A stretch of 64,000 nt of DNA from Maratus speciosus (GCA_963932465.1 OZ010793.1:365208459-365272458), one strand, 5' to 3'; shown: positions 1-11,125, counted from the stretch's first letter. Program-made: numbers and translations. Notes: generated by a model from the sequence alone, not told the origin.

Positions 1-34
1 AGGGTAGCTCTTATCTTTCTTAAGGTTTAGGATA

Positions 35-241
35 TTACATTATAGCCTCTTCCGAGTTATCCACGATTCTGAAAAGCTTTTCTTTATCTTTAGCAACCTC
101 TGAAACCCATAAATTTTCGAACTTTAAAGAAGCATTTCTCAAACAAAAGTTTATTTTGCTGCCCTTAATTTTCGGAATCATTTTTACGGTGTGTTGTTCT
201 ATTTTCTCTAATCCGAATGTCGGTTTTTCGGGTGCTGTCAA
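35..241 (-). pseudogene. Unknown protein fragment, left arm copy
   Basis: A 68-codon open frame on the minus strand with the segment PKIKGSKINFCLRNASLKFE followed by ENLWVSEVAKDKEKLFRIVD. I do not recognise the family. It is aligned residue by residue with a plus-strand frame at 439-624 in the opposite arm of the same inverted repeat (PKITGSKVNFCYRNASLL...). Differences are largely conservative, which suggests that this stretch was once coding and not a chance frame. It is probably the C-terminal end of a transposon protein that reaches into the terminal repeat. Function unknown. Confidence 0.35.
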
Positions 242-438
242 TTTTCAAGTAAGCATTTTCGGCTGCGTAACGGTACTTATACAAATAATAATAGCAAATT
301 AAAGTTAATTTTAACGTTAAAGCTCGTGGTAATGCTAATGCTGTTAATTTATCTTGTTTATTGAACATGAAAATGTTTACCTGAGAACTGATAACAGCCT
401 AAAAAACGATATTTCTGGTTAATAAAGCTGATTAATAA

Positions 439-624
439 GCTATAAAAAATTACTTGGAAACATTTCCGAAAATTACTGGCAGCAAAGTAAATTTTTGTTA
501 CAGAAATGCTTCTTTATTAAATAGCGGGCAAATTTTGGTTTCTCGGGTTTCTGAAAGTAAGGGAAAACCTTTCAGAATCATTGGTGATTCGGAAGAGATT
601 ATATTGTATTTTAGTAAACCTTAA
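439..624 (+). pseudogene. Unknown protein fragment, right arm copy
   Basis: An open frame of 61 codons without an ATG that follows an in-frame stop and ends with TAA at 622-624. It contains FPKITGSKVNFCYRNASLL and later SESKGKPFRIIGDSEE, matching the left-arm minus-strand frame at 35-241 (KIKGSKINFCLRNASL and KDKEKLFRIVDNSEE). It reads outward toward the end of the element. The two copies diverge by several indels (for example around LLNSGQILVS). Family not recognised; it may be the tail of a mobile-element protein. Confidence 0.35.
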
Positions 625-765
625 GAAAGATAAGAGCTAGATTAAGAAACATTTGTCTTTTTTTTTTACTGTGCACTTAAAAGCTAGTTTGTTGAAGGTT
701 TTATTAGTCTCATGGTATGCACATGTTTTTTAAAGTCTCGCCTTCTCCCGCAAGCTCTTAAAATA

Positions 766-1146
766 CAGGGTTAGCCTAAATGATTCATCGGGTTTCAAAC
801 CACTGTGTTTTGAGAGGGATGCGACCTACAAAGACGGGTGATACATGACAAGATACATATACTCACCAAGTTTAAAAGCCCGCCTCGTGGCTCGCGTGCA
901 GGAACGCATCACTGCTGCTGTGACTGACATTGACAGAAACGGGCTACTGAACGTATGGACAGAACTGGATTACCTTTGGGATGTGTGCCGGGTGACTAAA
1001 GGCGCACACATTGGACATTTGTTGTGTGTACCAGAAACTTGGTGAGTGTATGCATGTATCTTTTCATGTATTACCCGTCTTTGTACGTCACATACTAGTA
1101 CATAAACAGTCTTTCGAAACCCAATGAATCATTTAAGCTAACCCTG
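766..1146 (+). mobile_element. Short DNA transposon with ~115-bp terminal repeats
   Basis: Left end CAGGGTTAGCCTAAATGATT (766 on) matches the reverse complement of the right end, CAGGGTTAGCTTAAATGATT (ending 1146). The arms keep matching inward, with gaps, to the shared stretch ATACTCACCAAGTTT. The interior is a remnant of a transposase C-terminus. This is a non-autonomous deletion derivative. I see no clear target-site duplication. Confidence 0.8.
845..1045 (+). pseudogene. Transposase C-terminal remnant
   Basis: The frame reads through RITAAVTDIDRNGLLNVWTE and LDYLWDVCRVTKGAHIGHL. From memory the pattern 'NVW.ELDYR.DVCR.T.GAHIE.L' is the C-terminal tail of an arthropod DDE transposase lineage (IS630/Tc1-like superfamily). 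The ATG lies inside the terminal repeat and is not the original start. The catalytic core is missing, so the remnant cannot be active. The family placement is from recall only. Confidence 0.5.
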
Positions 1147-1159
1147 GCATATTCTACTT

Positions 1160-1638
1160 CAAGCATCATTTAGAAAACCTCAGTCGTGTGTATAAATTTC
1201 ATCATGTTTTAAATAGTGCGTCATCATTAAAATGCGCTGCGAACTGTTTTTCCATGCAGACCATTATATAACCGAACTCTTTTGTGTGTCCCGTAAATGA
1301 ATGATACATGCTTTGCACCTCGTATTCTACAGAAAGTGTGTATTAGTACAACTCAGAAATTTATATCAATTTCATCATGTTTGTAATAGCGTAACACCTT
1401 TAAAATACGCCGCAAACAATTTTTCTTCATAGAGTATATTATAGCGTAATACTTTTGAGTTCCCCTCTACGCGTACTGTAAGTGCTACACATAACATATT
1501 TTATAGCAACCTTTTTCTAGTACACCTCAATAAGTCTATAAATTTTATTATGTTTAAAATATTGTAAGATTCCCTCCGACTGTCTTGGAAAAGGGCAAAA
1601 TTGTAACGTTGTTTTTTCTGTATTTTGTTTTAAATGCT

Positions 1639-1669
<31 letters not shown>

Positions 1670-2345
1670 TTTATAAAAAAAAAACTTAATAACGAATATG
1701 AATGCAATCCTTGGAAGTATTAATCATTGTTCAATGTATTAAAAATACATTAAATCAATAGAATTATATTACTTTAAATATTGCTTGTATTGCCGTGAAA
1801 CCTGGAGTTTAGTGAGCGTATTAACACGGGCCTGTCAGTGAGGGGGCCCTCCGACTGTCTTGGAAAAGCGCAAATTGTAATGTTGTTTTCTCTGCATTTT
1901 GTTTTAAATGCTAAAAAAAAAAATGATTCTTGAAACATTTTATAAGAAAACTTAATAACGAATATGAATGGAATCCTTCGAAGTATTAATCATTGTTCAA
2001 TGTATTAAAAATACATTAAATCAATAGAATAATATTACTTTAAATATTGCTTGTATTGCAGTGAAACCTGGAGCTTAGTAAACGTATTAACACGGGCTTG
2101 TCAGTGAGGGGGTTAAAGCACCGCGAATAATATTCCCCCATACACCATAATGTAACGGAATATTTTTGAGTGCCCCTGTAAAGGAACTATGAATGCTACA
2201 CGCTTCATTTTCAATACCGAACATGCCATAGTGAATCATAACAATGTATATCAATTACATGGCAATCCGAGTATATTTACGCGAGTTAGAGCCCCAGACA
2301 AACCCAATTTATAAACACTTTTCAACTATATTGAAAAGTTTTAAA
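1160..2345 (+). repeat. Dispersed tandem-monomer repeat, family 1 (HINE-like), copy 1
   Basis: Two monomers with a period near 170-190 bases start around 1247 and 1430 (markers 'taaccgaactcttttg' and 'gcgtaatacttttgag', each followed by 'gtgctacac'-type text). The last monomer (2130-2300) runs into GGCAATCCGAGTATATTTAC, GAGTTAGAG and an inverted pair, ACTTTTCAACTAT/ATTGAAAAGT (2318-2340), then an A-rich tail. The same order recurs at 9895-11125, 28290-29005 and partly at 27441-27684 and 48171-48840. The middle is interrupted by the 275-bp tandem duplication at 1572-2112. Confidence 0.6.
1572..2112 (+). repeat. 275-bp tandem duplication (two units)
   Basis: Unit one (1572-1846) and unit two (1847-2112) both start CCCTCCGACTGTCTTGGAAA and end CAGTGAGGGGG. 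Identity is high; most differences are in A-tract length (unit one carries a long A-run near 1639-1664) and a few substitutions. This is a recent local duplication or an array of only two copies. Confidence 0.9.
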
Positions 2346-3695
2346 AACAAAACTTCTTAACAGCATCTGACAGTGTTGGAAAATGCTTCAAATCTATGCT
2401 GTGATGCATGATCTTCTTTCATATGTATGTCTATATTTGTGCATACGATTACGATCACGAAAAAATCTAATGCAATAAATTAACGCCACAACTTCCAGTT
2501 ACTAATTTTTTCGAAAGGATTAATATTCGTATTTTTTAATACGAATTACACTGTCGCGCGTCGTGGTAGAGAAGAAGAAGCCAGCTTTAAATGGGTATTT
2601 TTCGTTTTTCCATATTTCTAAAATTGAGCCTGACTCGAGCTTCCGGGGGGAAAAAAAAAAAGAAAAAAATTTTCAAACTTTTTTAAAGGGTTAAAATTCG
2701 TGTTTTTTTTTTACGAATTGCCCCATTTGAAAGTGAAAAATACTCTATTTAAGCGTGTATTTTTCTTTTCTCGTATTTTGAGCGGTTTAGTCGATGAGGT
2801 TTCGAAAGATGCCCCGGAAAAAAAGAGCGTTTCTGACATTCAGTTCTTTGCGATCTATATTTCGGAACCGGTGCTGCGGGCCATTTTGAGAGAAAGAATG
2901 TTTTCTTGTGTTTTTAATGAGTGTTCGTTGTAATATCAATATCTCGACTAATTATGAAAATTGAAAAATCTGAGCCTCAGGTGCATTAGGACATGCCTTG
3001 GATGTTCCTCATCCAAATTTAGAGACCGCTACAGTCTACACGCGACAAGGTAGATTTTCCTAGCCATCGCCAACTGAAACTGATACACATATACCAATTC
3101 TCTTCTTTTATTAGCATAGATTCGCAGAGAATTTAGAATTGGTGGAATCGATATTCTTATTTTCATCTCTTCCCGAGGCATTTTTTTTTCCTATTTTTAT
3201 CCCATCTCTATGTATGTGTGCATGTTTATTCAAATCTTACGACTCTTTTCCTTAGATTCGGGGTGAATGTGTGTGTGTGTGTATCGGGGAGGGGGATAAC
3301 ATTTTAGCATGTTGCATTATTTGTTTAACTTGACATCTTCATTTCCCCTTCCTTCCTTTTTTCCCTTCTCTTTTATACATTCTCCACTCCCACCCCTGTT
3401 TTTATGCAAAATTCGTTTATTTTCATCTTCATTGACATTTATAACTTATGGGAAATATATTCACGTTTGTTGCCGATTGAATATTTTTTATTGTCAATGA
3501 AGTCTAAAAAGCAAGAAAAAAGCGTGTTCTTGTTATATTAGTTTTTAAAAAAAATCTCTAGTTTCAAATAAAAAGTATTATCTATTTAACAACACATTTT
3601 TGCTGAGTTCTTTATATTTTCAGTGGAATTCCCGATACTAGTCTACGTATTTCGTGTTTTACCTTGAACGTATATATTTAATTTTTATTTCTTAA
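2346..3695. other. Unassigned intronic sequence
   Basis: AT-rich sequence with homopolymer runs and a short (GT)n tract near 3270-3285. Open frames here (for example 2700-2933) contain long phenylalanine runs from poly-T and resemble no family I know. I see no gene. Confidence 0.5.
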
Positions 3696-3726
3696 CTAGC
3701 GGACTTCGCCCGCTTCGCCGGGCGGT
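3696..3726 (-). mobile_element. Helitron-like 3' terminus
   Basis: Read on the minus strand the sequence ends in a GC hairpin (CCCGGCGAAGCGGG), a few bases, then CTAG followed by T. A short hairpin plus CTRR inserted before T is the Helitron 3' signature. The body would extend to higher coordinates, and the 147-bp array at 5045-5790 could belong to it. A 39-base A-run (3733-3771) follows. No helicase remnant was seen. Confidence 0.45.
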
Positions 3727-3729
3727 TTC

Positions 3730-3732
<3 letters not shown>

Positions 3733-3771
<39 letters not shown>
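3733..3771 (+). repeat. 39-base A homopolymer
   Basis: Uninterrupted A-run directly beside the GC-rich hairpin. Its length is likely to be uncertain in the assembly. Confidence 0.9.
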
Positions 3772-3775
<4 letters not shown>

Positions 3776-3831
3776 GAATCAAACGAAATATATCTAGCAA
3801 AGATGAAATGTATTTATCTATTTTCTTAGTA

Positions 3832-5029
3832 CAGTGGAACCCGGTTAAGACGCGTTTCAGGGGAGTGGACAAAAGTCGCGTATTAAGCGGGATTGCGTAT
3901 TAAACGTGATTTGTATCATGTTGCAGGAACTGGGCTTATTTACACATTTAATCGTCTAAATGAACTTTTGAGCTTTCGTTTATATGTTTACGGTCGAAAA
4001 TTGTGTCTTTTACATGTGTTTAGTTTAAAATTAAATTGTATTCAACTTTAACTCCTTGTTTCTTTTTATATGACTGAATGGAATAAAAAAGGAAAATAAA
4101 TGTGTATTCAAACCTGGTTTTGTTGTCGATTTGTACTTTGCAAGCAAAAATAAAACAACAAAAATAATTTTCCTACTAGACTAAAAATTTTTTAACAAAA
4201 AGAATAAAACTTTAAAGCACAACCCATTTTTAAAAATCAAATTTAGTACTTGTATTAATAAGCACCATTATAATTTACCCTTCTTTTTAATATAAGAAGA
4301 AACTATTTTTATTAATCTTCGTGTACATAATATTGTTAGCATAACAAAAAGTAAAGAAAACATAAAAGAATTATCCAATCGCAGTCGTATTTATTTAATC
4401 TTTACGAGTTTCATTTTCTGTTGCCTATAACATGCATTATAAAACATAGTAGTGATATAACGTACATTTAAAAGCTCACTAACAACAGGCATGATTATCT
4501 CTAATCATAATAATTTTTATGATGTATCTGAGTAACCTGAATTCGTCTATATCTCTCTTACTACTGTAAAAATATACACGAAGCGAGAGGCAAAGAATGT
4601 TACAAGGCGGAATCAAAGAAGAATTGCAGTTTTACTAATTTAGCGGAGCTTTGTTTTATTCGAATATCTACCACTATTTCTGATTAGTAATTTTTGCGTT
4701 AATTAATCTGTTATTAAATAAAGTAAATAATACTATTCGAAAACAGTGTTTTTTATCTGAATAAAAATAATCCGCAAAATTGCCAACACTTGAGAAGAGA
4801 GACGGAATTCGCATCTTGATCAATGAATCCGCGTCTTAAGCGTGATTATTTTCTCCCTCAAAGGACCAACAATTTATCGCGTATTAAGCGGGATCGCGTA
4901 ATAACCATTCGCGTATTAAACGTGATATTTTTACATTAGTCTTATGAGCGATATTCAAGGGATCGGAAAAAATCCGCGTATTAAGCGGGATCGCGTATTA
5001 ACCGTGAGCGTCTTAACCGGGTTCGACTG
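3832..5029. mobile_element. Tigger/pogo-like element, ~1.2 kb
   Basis: Left end CAGTGGAACCCGGTTAAGAC and reverse-complemented right end CAGTCGAACCCGGTTAAGAC. The element is flanked by TA on both sides (3830-3831 and 5030-5031), the duplication expected of Tc1/mariner/pogo elements. The motif CGCGTATTAAGCGGGAT is reiterated in the subterminal regions at both ends. No transposase frame is visible inside, so it appears non-autonomous. It is close in length to the element at 23471-24673, which has the same design. Confidence 0.85.
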
Positions 5030-5044
5030 TATATGTTTGTTATC

Positions 5045-5790
5045 TTGCATTTCACGCTTCTACCTAAAATGACTGCTGAGATATGCCAAATGTTCTAAAA
5101 TTTTCGACTCTCCCCTTTTAAACCCCTTAAGGTGGGGAATTTGTAAAATCGCTGAAACATGTTTTTAATTATTTTTTAGTAATTTATTTTCTGAAATTTC
5201 ACGCTTCTACCTAAAACGGCTGTTGAGATATGGCTAAATGTTCTAAAAATTTCAACACCCCCTTTTAACCCCCTTAAGGGAGGAATTTCTAAAATCGCTG
5301 AAGCACATGTTTAATTATTTTTTAGTAGATTTATTTTCTGGAATTTTACGCTCCTACCTCAAACAGCTAGTGAGATATGGCAAATGTTCTAATATTTTCG
5401 ACCCCCCCTTTTAATCCCCTTTTTATGGGAATTTCTAAAATCGCTGAAATACGTGTTTAATTATTTTTTTAGTAGATTTATATTCTGGAATTTCTCGCTT
5501 CTACCTCAAACGGCTGGTGAGATATGGCAAATGTTTTAAAATTTTCGACCCCCCCTTTTAACCCCCCTTTTGGGGGGGGGATTTCTAAAATCGCTGAAAT
5601 ACCTGCTTATTTATTTTTTTAGTAGATTTATTTCCTGGAATTCCACGCTCCTAACTAAAACGGCCGCTGAAATATGGCCACACGCTCTAATATTTTCGAC
5701 CCCCCCCCTCCTTTTAACTCCCTTTAGCGGGGGGGGGGAGAGATTTTTCAAAAGTCCGTGCTTAGTGCTCTCCCCCCCCCCCCCAATTTG
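5045..5790 (+). repeat. Tandem array, ~147-bp period, five units
   Basis: Units begin with a TTCACGCTTCTACCT-like phrase at about 5051, 5198, 5346, 5492 and 5641, with a sixth truncated start near 5785. Each carries GAGATATGGCAAATGTTCTA, then a C-run followed by a G-run that can pair, then AATCGCTGAAA and TTTAGTAGATTTAT. Spacing is 146-149 bases. C/G homopolymers lengthen toward the right. This is probably the internal tandem array of a mobile element. Confidence 0.9.
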
Positions 5791-6174
5791 CATGCTTCTA
5801 GGTTCAGTAGTTTGGGCTGGCCCTTTTACATATGGAAATAAAGATTAAAAACTCTCTCAAACGATTTTTCGCCCATAGGCCGTAGTGTAATGGAATTATT
5901 TTGAGTGTCCCTATAATCCCCCACTTCCACCTACCGCGACAAGACTGTCTTACTAACGGCAGGAGACCAAGGGTTATCTAATCACACCAACCGCGTGTGG
6001 GTGGCAGTAGGTGTTCATGGAGAAAGTCTGTCTTTACCCACACACAAAAGACTTATCTACCCTATATATATAAAATCCTAATGAAACAAATTTATGAAAC
6101 GAATTTATGAAACGATTTTATGAAACGATTGATTAAACAACTGATTATGTTTCACGGCGATTTCTCCTAAAATA
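5791..6174. other. Short fragments, no gene
   Basis: Contains a small piece of dispersed family 1 (GCCCATAGGCCGTAGTGTAA near 5870) and a local repeat of ATGAAACGA near 6090-6130. Nothing else is recognised. Confidence 0.5.
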
Positions 6175-7453
6175 CAAAGGGTACTAGGAAAGTTTTGCAA
6201 TTTATCAAAATTTATTATCAAAATTTTTCAAAGTAATTCCTGTTACAAGCAATACAGTTCTCCACCCTCCGAAACCAGATCTTAAACCAGCTCTGCCAAG
6301 TTTCCCTAAGGAGTAAGGCACACTCATTGTCCCAAGCTCTCAGAAGTGCCTTATCACTGGAAAACCGAATTCCTTTCAGCTTCATTTTCACATGCGGGAG
6401 CAGTGCGAAGTCACAGGGGACAAGATCTGGACTGTAAGGAGGGTGTACAAGAAGTTTCAGTGCTATAGTGGCCAAGTATTCAGTGCAGGCTTTCGGCCCG
6501 GTGAGCTGGAGTTTTGTCATGTTGGAGGAACCAGGTGTTCATTCTTGACTTTGGTCAGAGGTTGTTCAAAGATTCTGTGACTTTAGGTAGGCACTGTTTA
6601 TTGTACTACTTAGTAGTAACTGTCTTCTGTGTGTCCAAAACGATACACTCAATAATTACCCTCAATTTGAAAAATACTGCTATTATTTTCTTCTTGACAG
6701 ATCGGGATTTTCTGACAGCTATCAGTGTGTCCTCATCATCAAAGTCCCAAACTTTGTTTTAAGACTTAGCCTGCATATCTTAATAGCACAGCTAGGTTTT
6801 GTCACCTGTCACGATGCTGTTCACATACCGAGATTGTCCCTTACCAAACATTTTTAGCACCTCCCAGCACCAAGTCACACGTCCTTTCATCTGCTCCTCA
6901 GTCAGTCTATGTGGCACCCTGAGACAACGCAGTTTCTTCATGTGCAAATGATCATGCAGAATTGAATGAATTGCAGGTGCATTTAGGCCTAAGGTAACCT
7001 CTATGTGATTCTAAGTTATTCGTCTGTCTTCGTCAAGCATTTTTCTCACAGCAGTAATGTTTTCCTAAGTAATTGACGTTCGGCGCCTTCCCCCCCCCCC
7101 TCCCCTTTCAGCGTCCTACAGAGAGAAATTTCCTCTTTGGAATTCTCTGTACCATCTGTATATAGTCATACGATGTGGACAATCATCATCAAGTGCAAGA
7201 GTCATTTGTTCCAAGCATTGGTCTATGTTTAAACCGCGAGCGAATTTATACCGCAAAACTGCCCTTATCTCACTTCGTGACCAGGACGCCACTGAAAGAA
7301 CTTCACACTATCACAGCTAATTAATAACTGAGCCTACACACTTGTGGTTACGGGCATATACATAAATAAGAACATATGTCAACACGCAGCCGCAAGCAAC
7401 TACCTGCGACTTTTTTGTTTCATCATATTGCAAAACTTTCCTAGTACCCTTTG
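6175..7453 (-). mobile_element. Mariner element, nearly full length
   Basis: Terminal inverted repeats CAAAGGGTACTAGGAAAGTT (6175 on) and the exact reverse complement ending at 7453. TA flanks both ends (6173-6174, 7454-7455). The length of 1279 bases is typical for a complete mariner. The transposase runs on the minus strand and is broken. A poly-C stretch near 7090 may mark a further indel. Confidence 0.93.
6218..7270 (-). pseudogene. Mariner (DD34D) transposase pseudogene
   Basis: The mariner transposase would have cut and pasted the element by DDD chemistry. On the minus strand I can read VTGDK with the first Asp at 6801-6803, then WFLQHDKTPAHRA with the second Asp at 6516-6518, then HPPYSPDLVPCDFAL with the third Asp at 6410-6412. 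The last two are 106 nt apart, one base more than the 105 expected of DD34D, so a single frameshift separates them. A TAG at 6792-6794 sits where the conserved Trp after GDET normally lies. Other stops and frameshifts occur upstream. The final 100 codons (6218-6520) remain open. All three catalytic aspartates survive, but the gene is dead. Confidence 0.9.
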
Positions 7454-7847
7454 TATAGAATATTATGCGATGAAATTAACACCAAAAATCCGTATTGATC
7501 CGCAGATCTCAAAACTGGTATTAGAATTTTTAAATTCGAATTAGTTTTCGAAATATTAATTTTTTTCTAATTTTAAATACTTTTTTCTAATGATGGCAAC
7601 TCAAATTTTAATCATAACAGATCTTTTTTCATATCTTAGAAAACGTTATTATTTTAAACTAACTTGGCGACCAGTTTGGCCTTCCTTAAATGTATGCTAA
7701 GAAATGTATCATGTTACTTTTATTCATAATTCAATTTACTTGAACAATCTTTCGCCAAATCAGAAGATACTGATAGAGAAATCAAGAACTCTGTATTTTT
7801 ACGTTAGAGCGACGCAGGTAATAAATCAAAAAACATTTCTCCCATAG

Positions 7848-7882
<35 letters not shown>

Positions 7883-9611
7883 TATTTCATTATTATTTTA
7901 TTTAATACAAAACTTTCATTTAAAACTGAAACATTCAAAATTAATAGCTTTCACTTCTTTCTTTTTCTTAAACGAACAAAAAGGAAAATATTAGGCGCAG
8001 ATGTCATATACGCACCGGGGTACCTAATTGGCGCCAGAATGGCGTTATTTTGCCTGACATAGTAACCCGGCTATTGTTGCTTATTTATTAATAAATGTTT
8101 ATTTACATTTATTTTCTTTTTATTTATTGTTATTTCATTTTAAAAACAACAGAAAATAATTTTAAAATACATGTGCAACTGGTATTCGAAAACGAGGTTT
8201 TCGCCAAATTGTCATAAAAAAAAAAAAAAAAAAAATCACGTTAAACCCCGTATATGACATCTGTGCCAAATATTAAATAATGCAGCATATCATGACATTT
8301 AATTTCAAATTCAAAGGGATGTTTTAATGGCACTACTTTGTCATCCCGTCGGCCAATTTCGCCAAATTATGCAAATTGACATAATTTTTATTTTAAATAA
8401 AACGAAAGAACAAGTAAATTAGTATAACATTAATACAAATACAAATAAAACATCGAAATAAAAATCACAGGATGGCGTAAACACGTGTAACTTCCCGAAA
8501 GTCAAGTGAATGTGACATTTACGATCAACCATTATTAGCATTTAATCTTATAGTTTGGCGATAGATTTTTGGTCGTTGGGATAAGCAAGTAGTACCGTTT
8601 TAATTTACCACTCGAAAAATTAAAAAATGCTAACTGGCGAGTTAAAAAAAAAAAAAAAGCTATTGGCGAGATTTGCACCCGGCCAACATAAAAGTTCCAA
8701 GAATTCTTTGCAATCATGGCAACTTTCATGTAGTTTTATTCGAAAAGATAATTTTTATTCTTTAATCAAAATGGAAACCTTTCTTATGAAAAGCGAAGGG
8801 ATCAGCCCGTAATTGTTTATGGCAGTTCCATGACTTGGACTACTATAATATAAGTGAAATGATCGCGATAGAATAATATTTGGCGAGTACCAAAATGGCC
8901 GCCTGGAATATAAAAAGCGAAGGGATCTGCCCGGAACTGTTGATATAAGTCACATGACTTAGGCTATTATTATAGAGATTGTTTTCAATTCTAAAAACAG
9001 TGCAAAGAATAATATTTCCTAACGATTAAAAATTTATTTACACGTGACTATTAAAAACAGAAAAAAAAACTTTAAAATTACTATTAAATGAGTACGTGTT
9101 AGGAAAATATTGAAAATTATGTTTTGAAAATTGTATTTACAAGTGAATATTAAAAGAGAAAGGAAACTTTAAAATAATAAATACAGTAATATGCGTTTAA
9201 TCCTTTCAGGGACAATGTTGCCTTGCTAGTCGTAAAATGTTGAAATCAGTGAATAGCACCAGAATTTGCAAACAAATTTCGAAATACGAAAATGCTTTTG
9301 TTCACTTACTTAATAAAAGAAAAATTTCCATTCCAATATTCTTGTGCCAATGTGGCATTTAAAAATTAAAATTAAGTGGTCCAAAAATGAACCATCGCCC
9401 TTGAAGGGGTTAAAGCAGTAAATTGGATTATGTCAATCGTTTTATAACGCTGTTAAAAAATGCCGGGAGGGAAAGACTCTGTTCACTTAATTCCTTTTAT
9501 TTTAGCTTCTTTTCAAATGTTTAACTGATCTTCTTTAATCAAATCTTCTCTAATCTTTTTAAAATCGATCAGATTAGCGTACTTTTAGATTCTGCTGTGT
9601 CTGAACGGGGG
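7454..9611. other. AT-rich repeat-derived region
   Basis: Between mariner and the Helitron-like end. It contains a T-run at 7850-7881, an inverted pair near 7988-8020 and 8245-8278 (GCAGATGTCATATACG), and a duplicated block at 8788 and 8914 (AAAGCGAAGGGATC). No protein family is recognised in the open frames. It may be the body of the Helitron-like element that ends at 9656. Confidence 0.45.
8788..8985 (+). repeat. Degenerate ~125-bp duplication
   Basis: AAAGCGAAGGGATC followed by AGCCCG or TGCCCG occurs at about 8789 and 8914, and each is followed by an ATGACTT block and by CTATAATA or CTATTATTATA. Two imperfect direct copies. Confidence 0.6.
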
Positions 9612-9656
9612 TTGGCGAGTGTAGCTTGCAGGGTGGGGGGGGGGGCAGAGCCCCCT
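9612..9656 (+). mobile_element. Helitron-like 3' terminus
   Basis: A G-run, CAGA, then GCCCC gives a short stem, followed by CCTAG and then T. This is the pattern of a hairpin plus CTRR seen at Helitron 3' ends. A (TA)n tract (9660-9697) begins at once on the right. The 5' end was not found. Confidence 0.45.
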
Positions 9657-9659
9657 AGT

Positions 9660-9697
<38 letters not shown>
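9660..9697 (+). repeat. (TA)n microsatellite
   Basis: Near-perfect TA dinucleotide run abutting the putative Helitron terminus. Confidence 0.9.
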
Positions 9698-9700
<3 letters not shown>

Positions 9701-9894
9701 ATATTTATTCTTATACGTGAGTCTACTTTACATTATTTAATTTAGTCAGAAAATAAATCATAAAACTTTATATATTATTTTTATTAGCCCCAAATTTTCT
9801 TTTAAAGCACTGTTGTTAAGGCATTCACTCCCTCCTCTAAATCCAGGGTGAGGGAGGGAGAAAAAAAGAAACAAAAATCGTCTTCAAGTATAGA

Positions 9895-11125
9895 TTTTGA
9901 AACAATTTCCAACGCTCTCAGAATACTGCAACGGAAGTTCACCGTTCAAAATACTGAAACTAGATTTCAGCAGTTGCCGTCTATAGTCGGAAAGTCATCT
10001 GGAAACTCTTGAGCATCCCTTGATGTATTTATCTTTTTATGTACTACATAGTGTGCTAAAATTTTGCTTAGTTATAAAACGCACAACACAGTCGGAACTT
10101 CCCCTCCAACAATTTCCAACAATATACAGAAATGCATTCGAATAATTTTGTACATCCTTGTATATTATGTACAAATATTTATACACTCCTCTTATTAAAA
10201 AAAAAAATTAATTCATTAAAATAATGCATTACACAACTTGAAGTGTATTTTCAGAAATTACTATCCATAGACAACAATGTATGCGGTTCTTTGCTCAACT
10301 CTATTTGAATTTATTTATATTTTACAAAACTCTCTTAGTATACAGAATATAACTCAGCTATAAAAATGAATAACTTAACCCAAAAAAACTTTAAGCAACT
10401 CATGCTCATACATAGTGATGCATACTAATTATTTTGTGTTGCCCTGTATATGATCTATAGAATTTATACACCTCCCATAGTATGCAAAAATGTTGTTAAA
10501 CATAGAAACGCATACACCATTGAAACACTTTTTATCCAATTTTTGTCGCTCATACACTGTACTGTAAACGAAATATTTTATGCGTCCTTGTTTAAATGAG
10601 TGAATAACTATGCACGTCATATTCTACAGTACGCATCTTGTTGTGCAGCTCAATAATGTATATAAATGTAAGTAGTGGCAATGTAATATTATTAAAATAC
10701 GCTCCAAACCCCTTCCCCTTAGAACATTGTGTAACCGAATTTTTTTTTAGTGACCCTATAAATGAATGATAAATTCGTTGCATATCATTTTAAACAGAAT
10801 ACATGTTTTAGTACATTTCATAAATGCACATCAATTTCATTATGTTTGAAGCATAAGATGTTTAAAATACACCGCTAATAATTTTCCCCATTGATCATAA
10901 TATAAAAGGATTCTTTTTAGTGCCTCTGTAAACGAACTGTAAATGCTACACACTCCATTTTCAGTAGCGAACATACCACACTAAACTTCAATAACATAGC
11001 AATTATACGGCATTCCGAGTATATTTATGCTAGTTGGAGCACGGACATACGGCAGACAGACAACCCGAATTCATATACACTTTTCAACTATGTTGGAAAG
11101 TGTTAAAAAGGATAAACAGCTAAAA
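9895..11125 (+). repeat. Dispersed family 1 (HINE-like), copy 2, most complete
   Basis: It starts with a phrase like ATTTCAGCAGTTGCCGTC (9965-9985), followed by monomers carrying CTTGTATATTATG-like and GTAACCGAATTTTTT-like blocks. It ends with GCATTCCGAGTATATTTATG, a GGCAGACAGAC motif, and an inverted pair CACTTTTCAAC/GTTGGAAAGTG (11079-11103) before an A-rich tail. The architecture is 5' unique part, tandem monomers, CAGACAGAC, terminal hairpin. That resembles Helentron-associated elements (HINE/DINE-1), but I see no coding capacity. Confidence 0.6.

Larger units (their letters stand above)
5..639. repeat. Inverted-repeat element with coding arms
   Basis: The outer 25 bases at 5-29 (core AGCTCTTATCTTTCTTAAGG) recur exactly as the reverse complement at 615-639. 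Degenerate similarity continues inward for about 170 bases on each side, so this looks like an element with long terminal inverted repeats. Each arm carries the same protein segment reading outward. The window begins within a few bases of the left end, so no target-site duplication can be tested. Family unknown. Confidence 0.6.

Noticed and set aside
2700..2933. Open frame of 77 codons
   Set aside because: Begins in a poly-T phenylalanine run, no family likeness, no partner exon. Chance frame.
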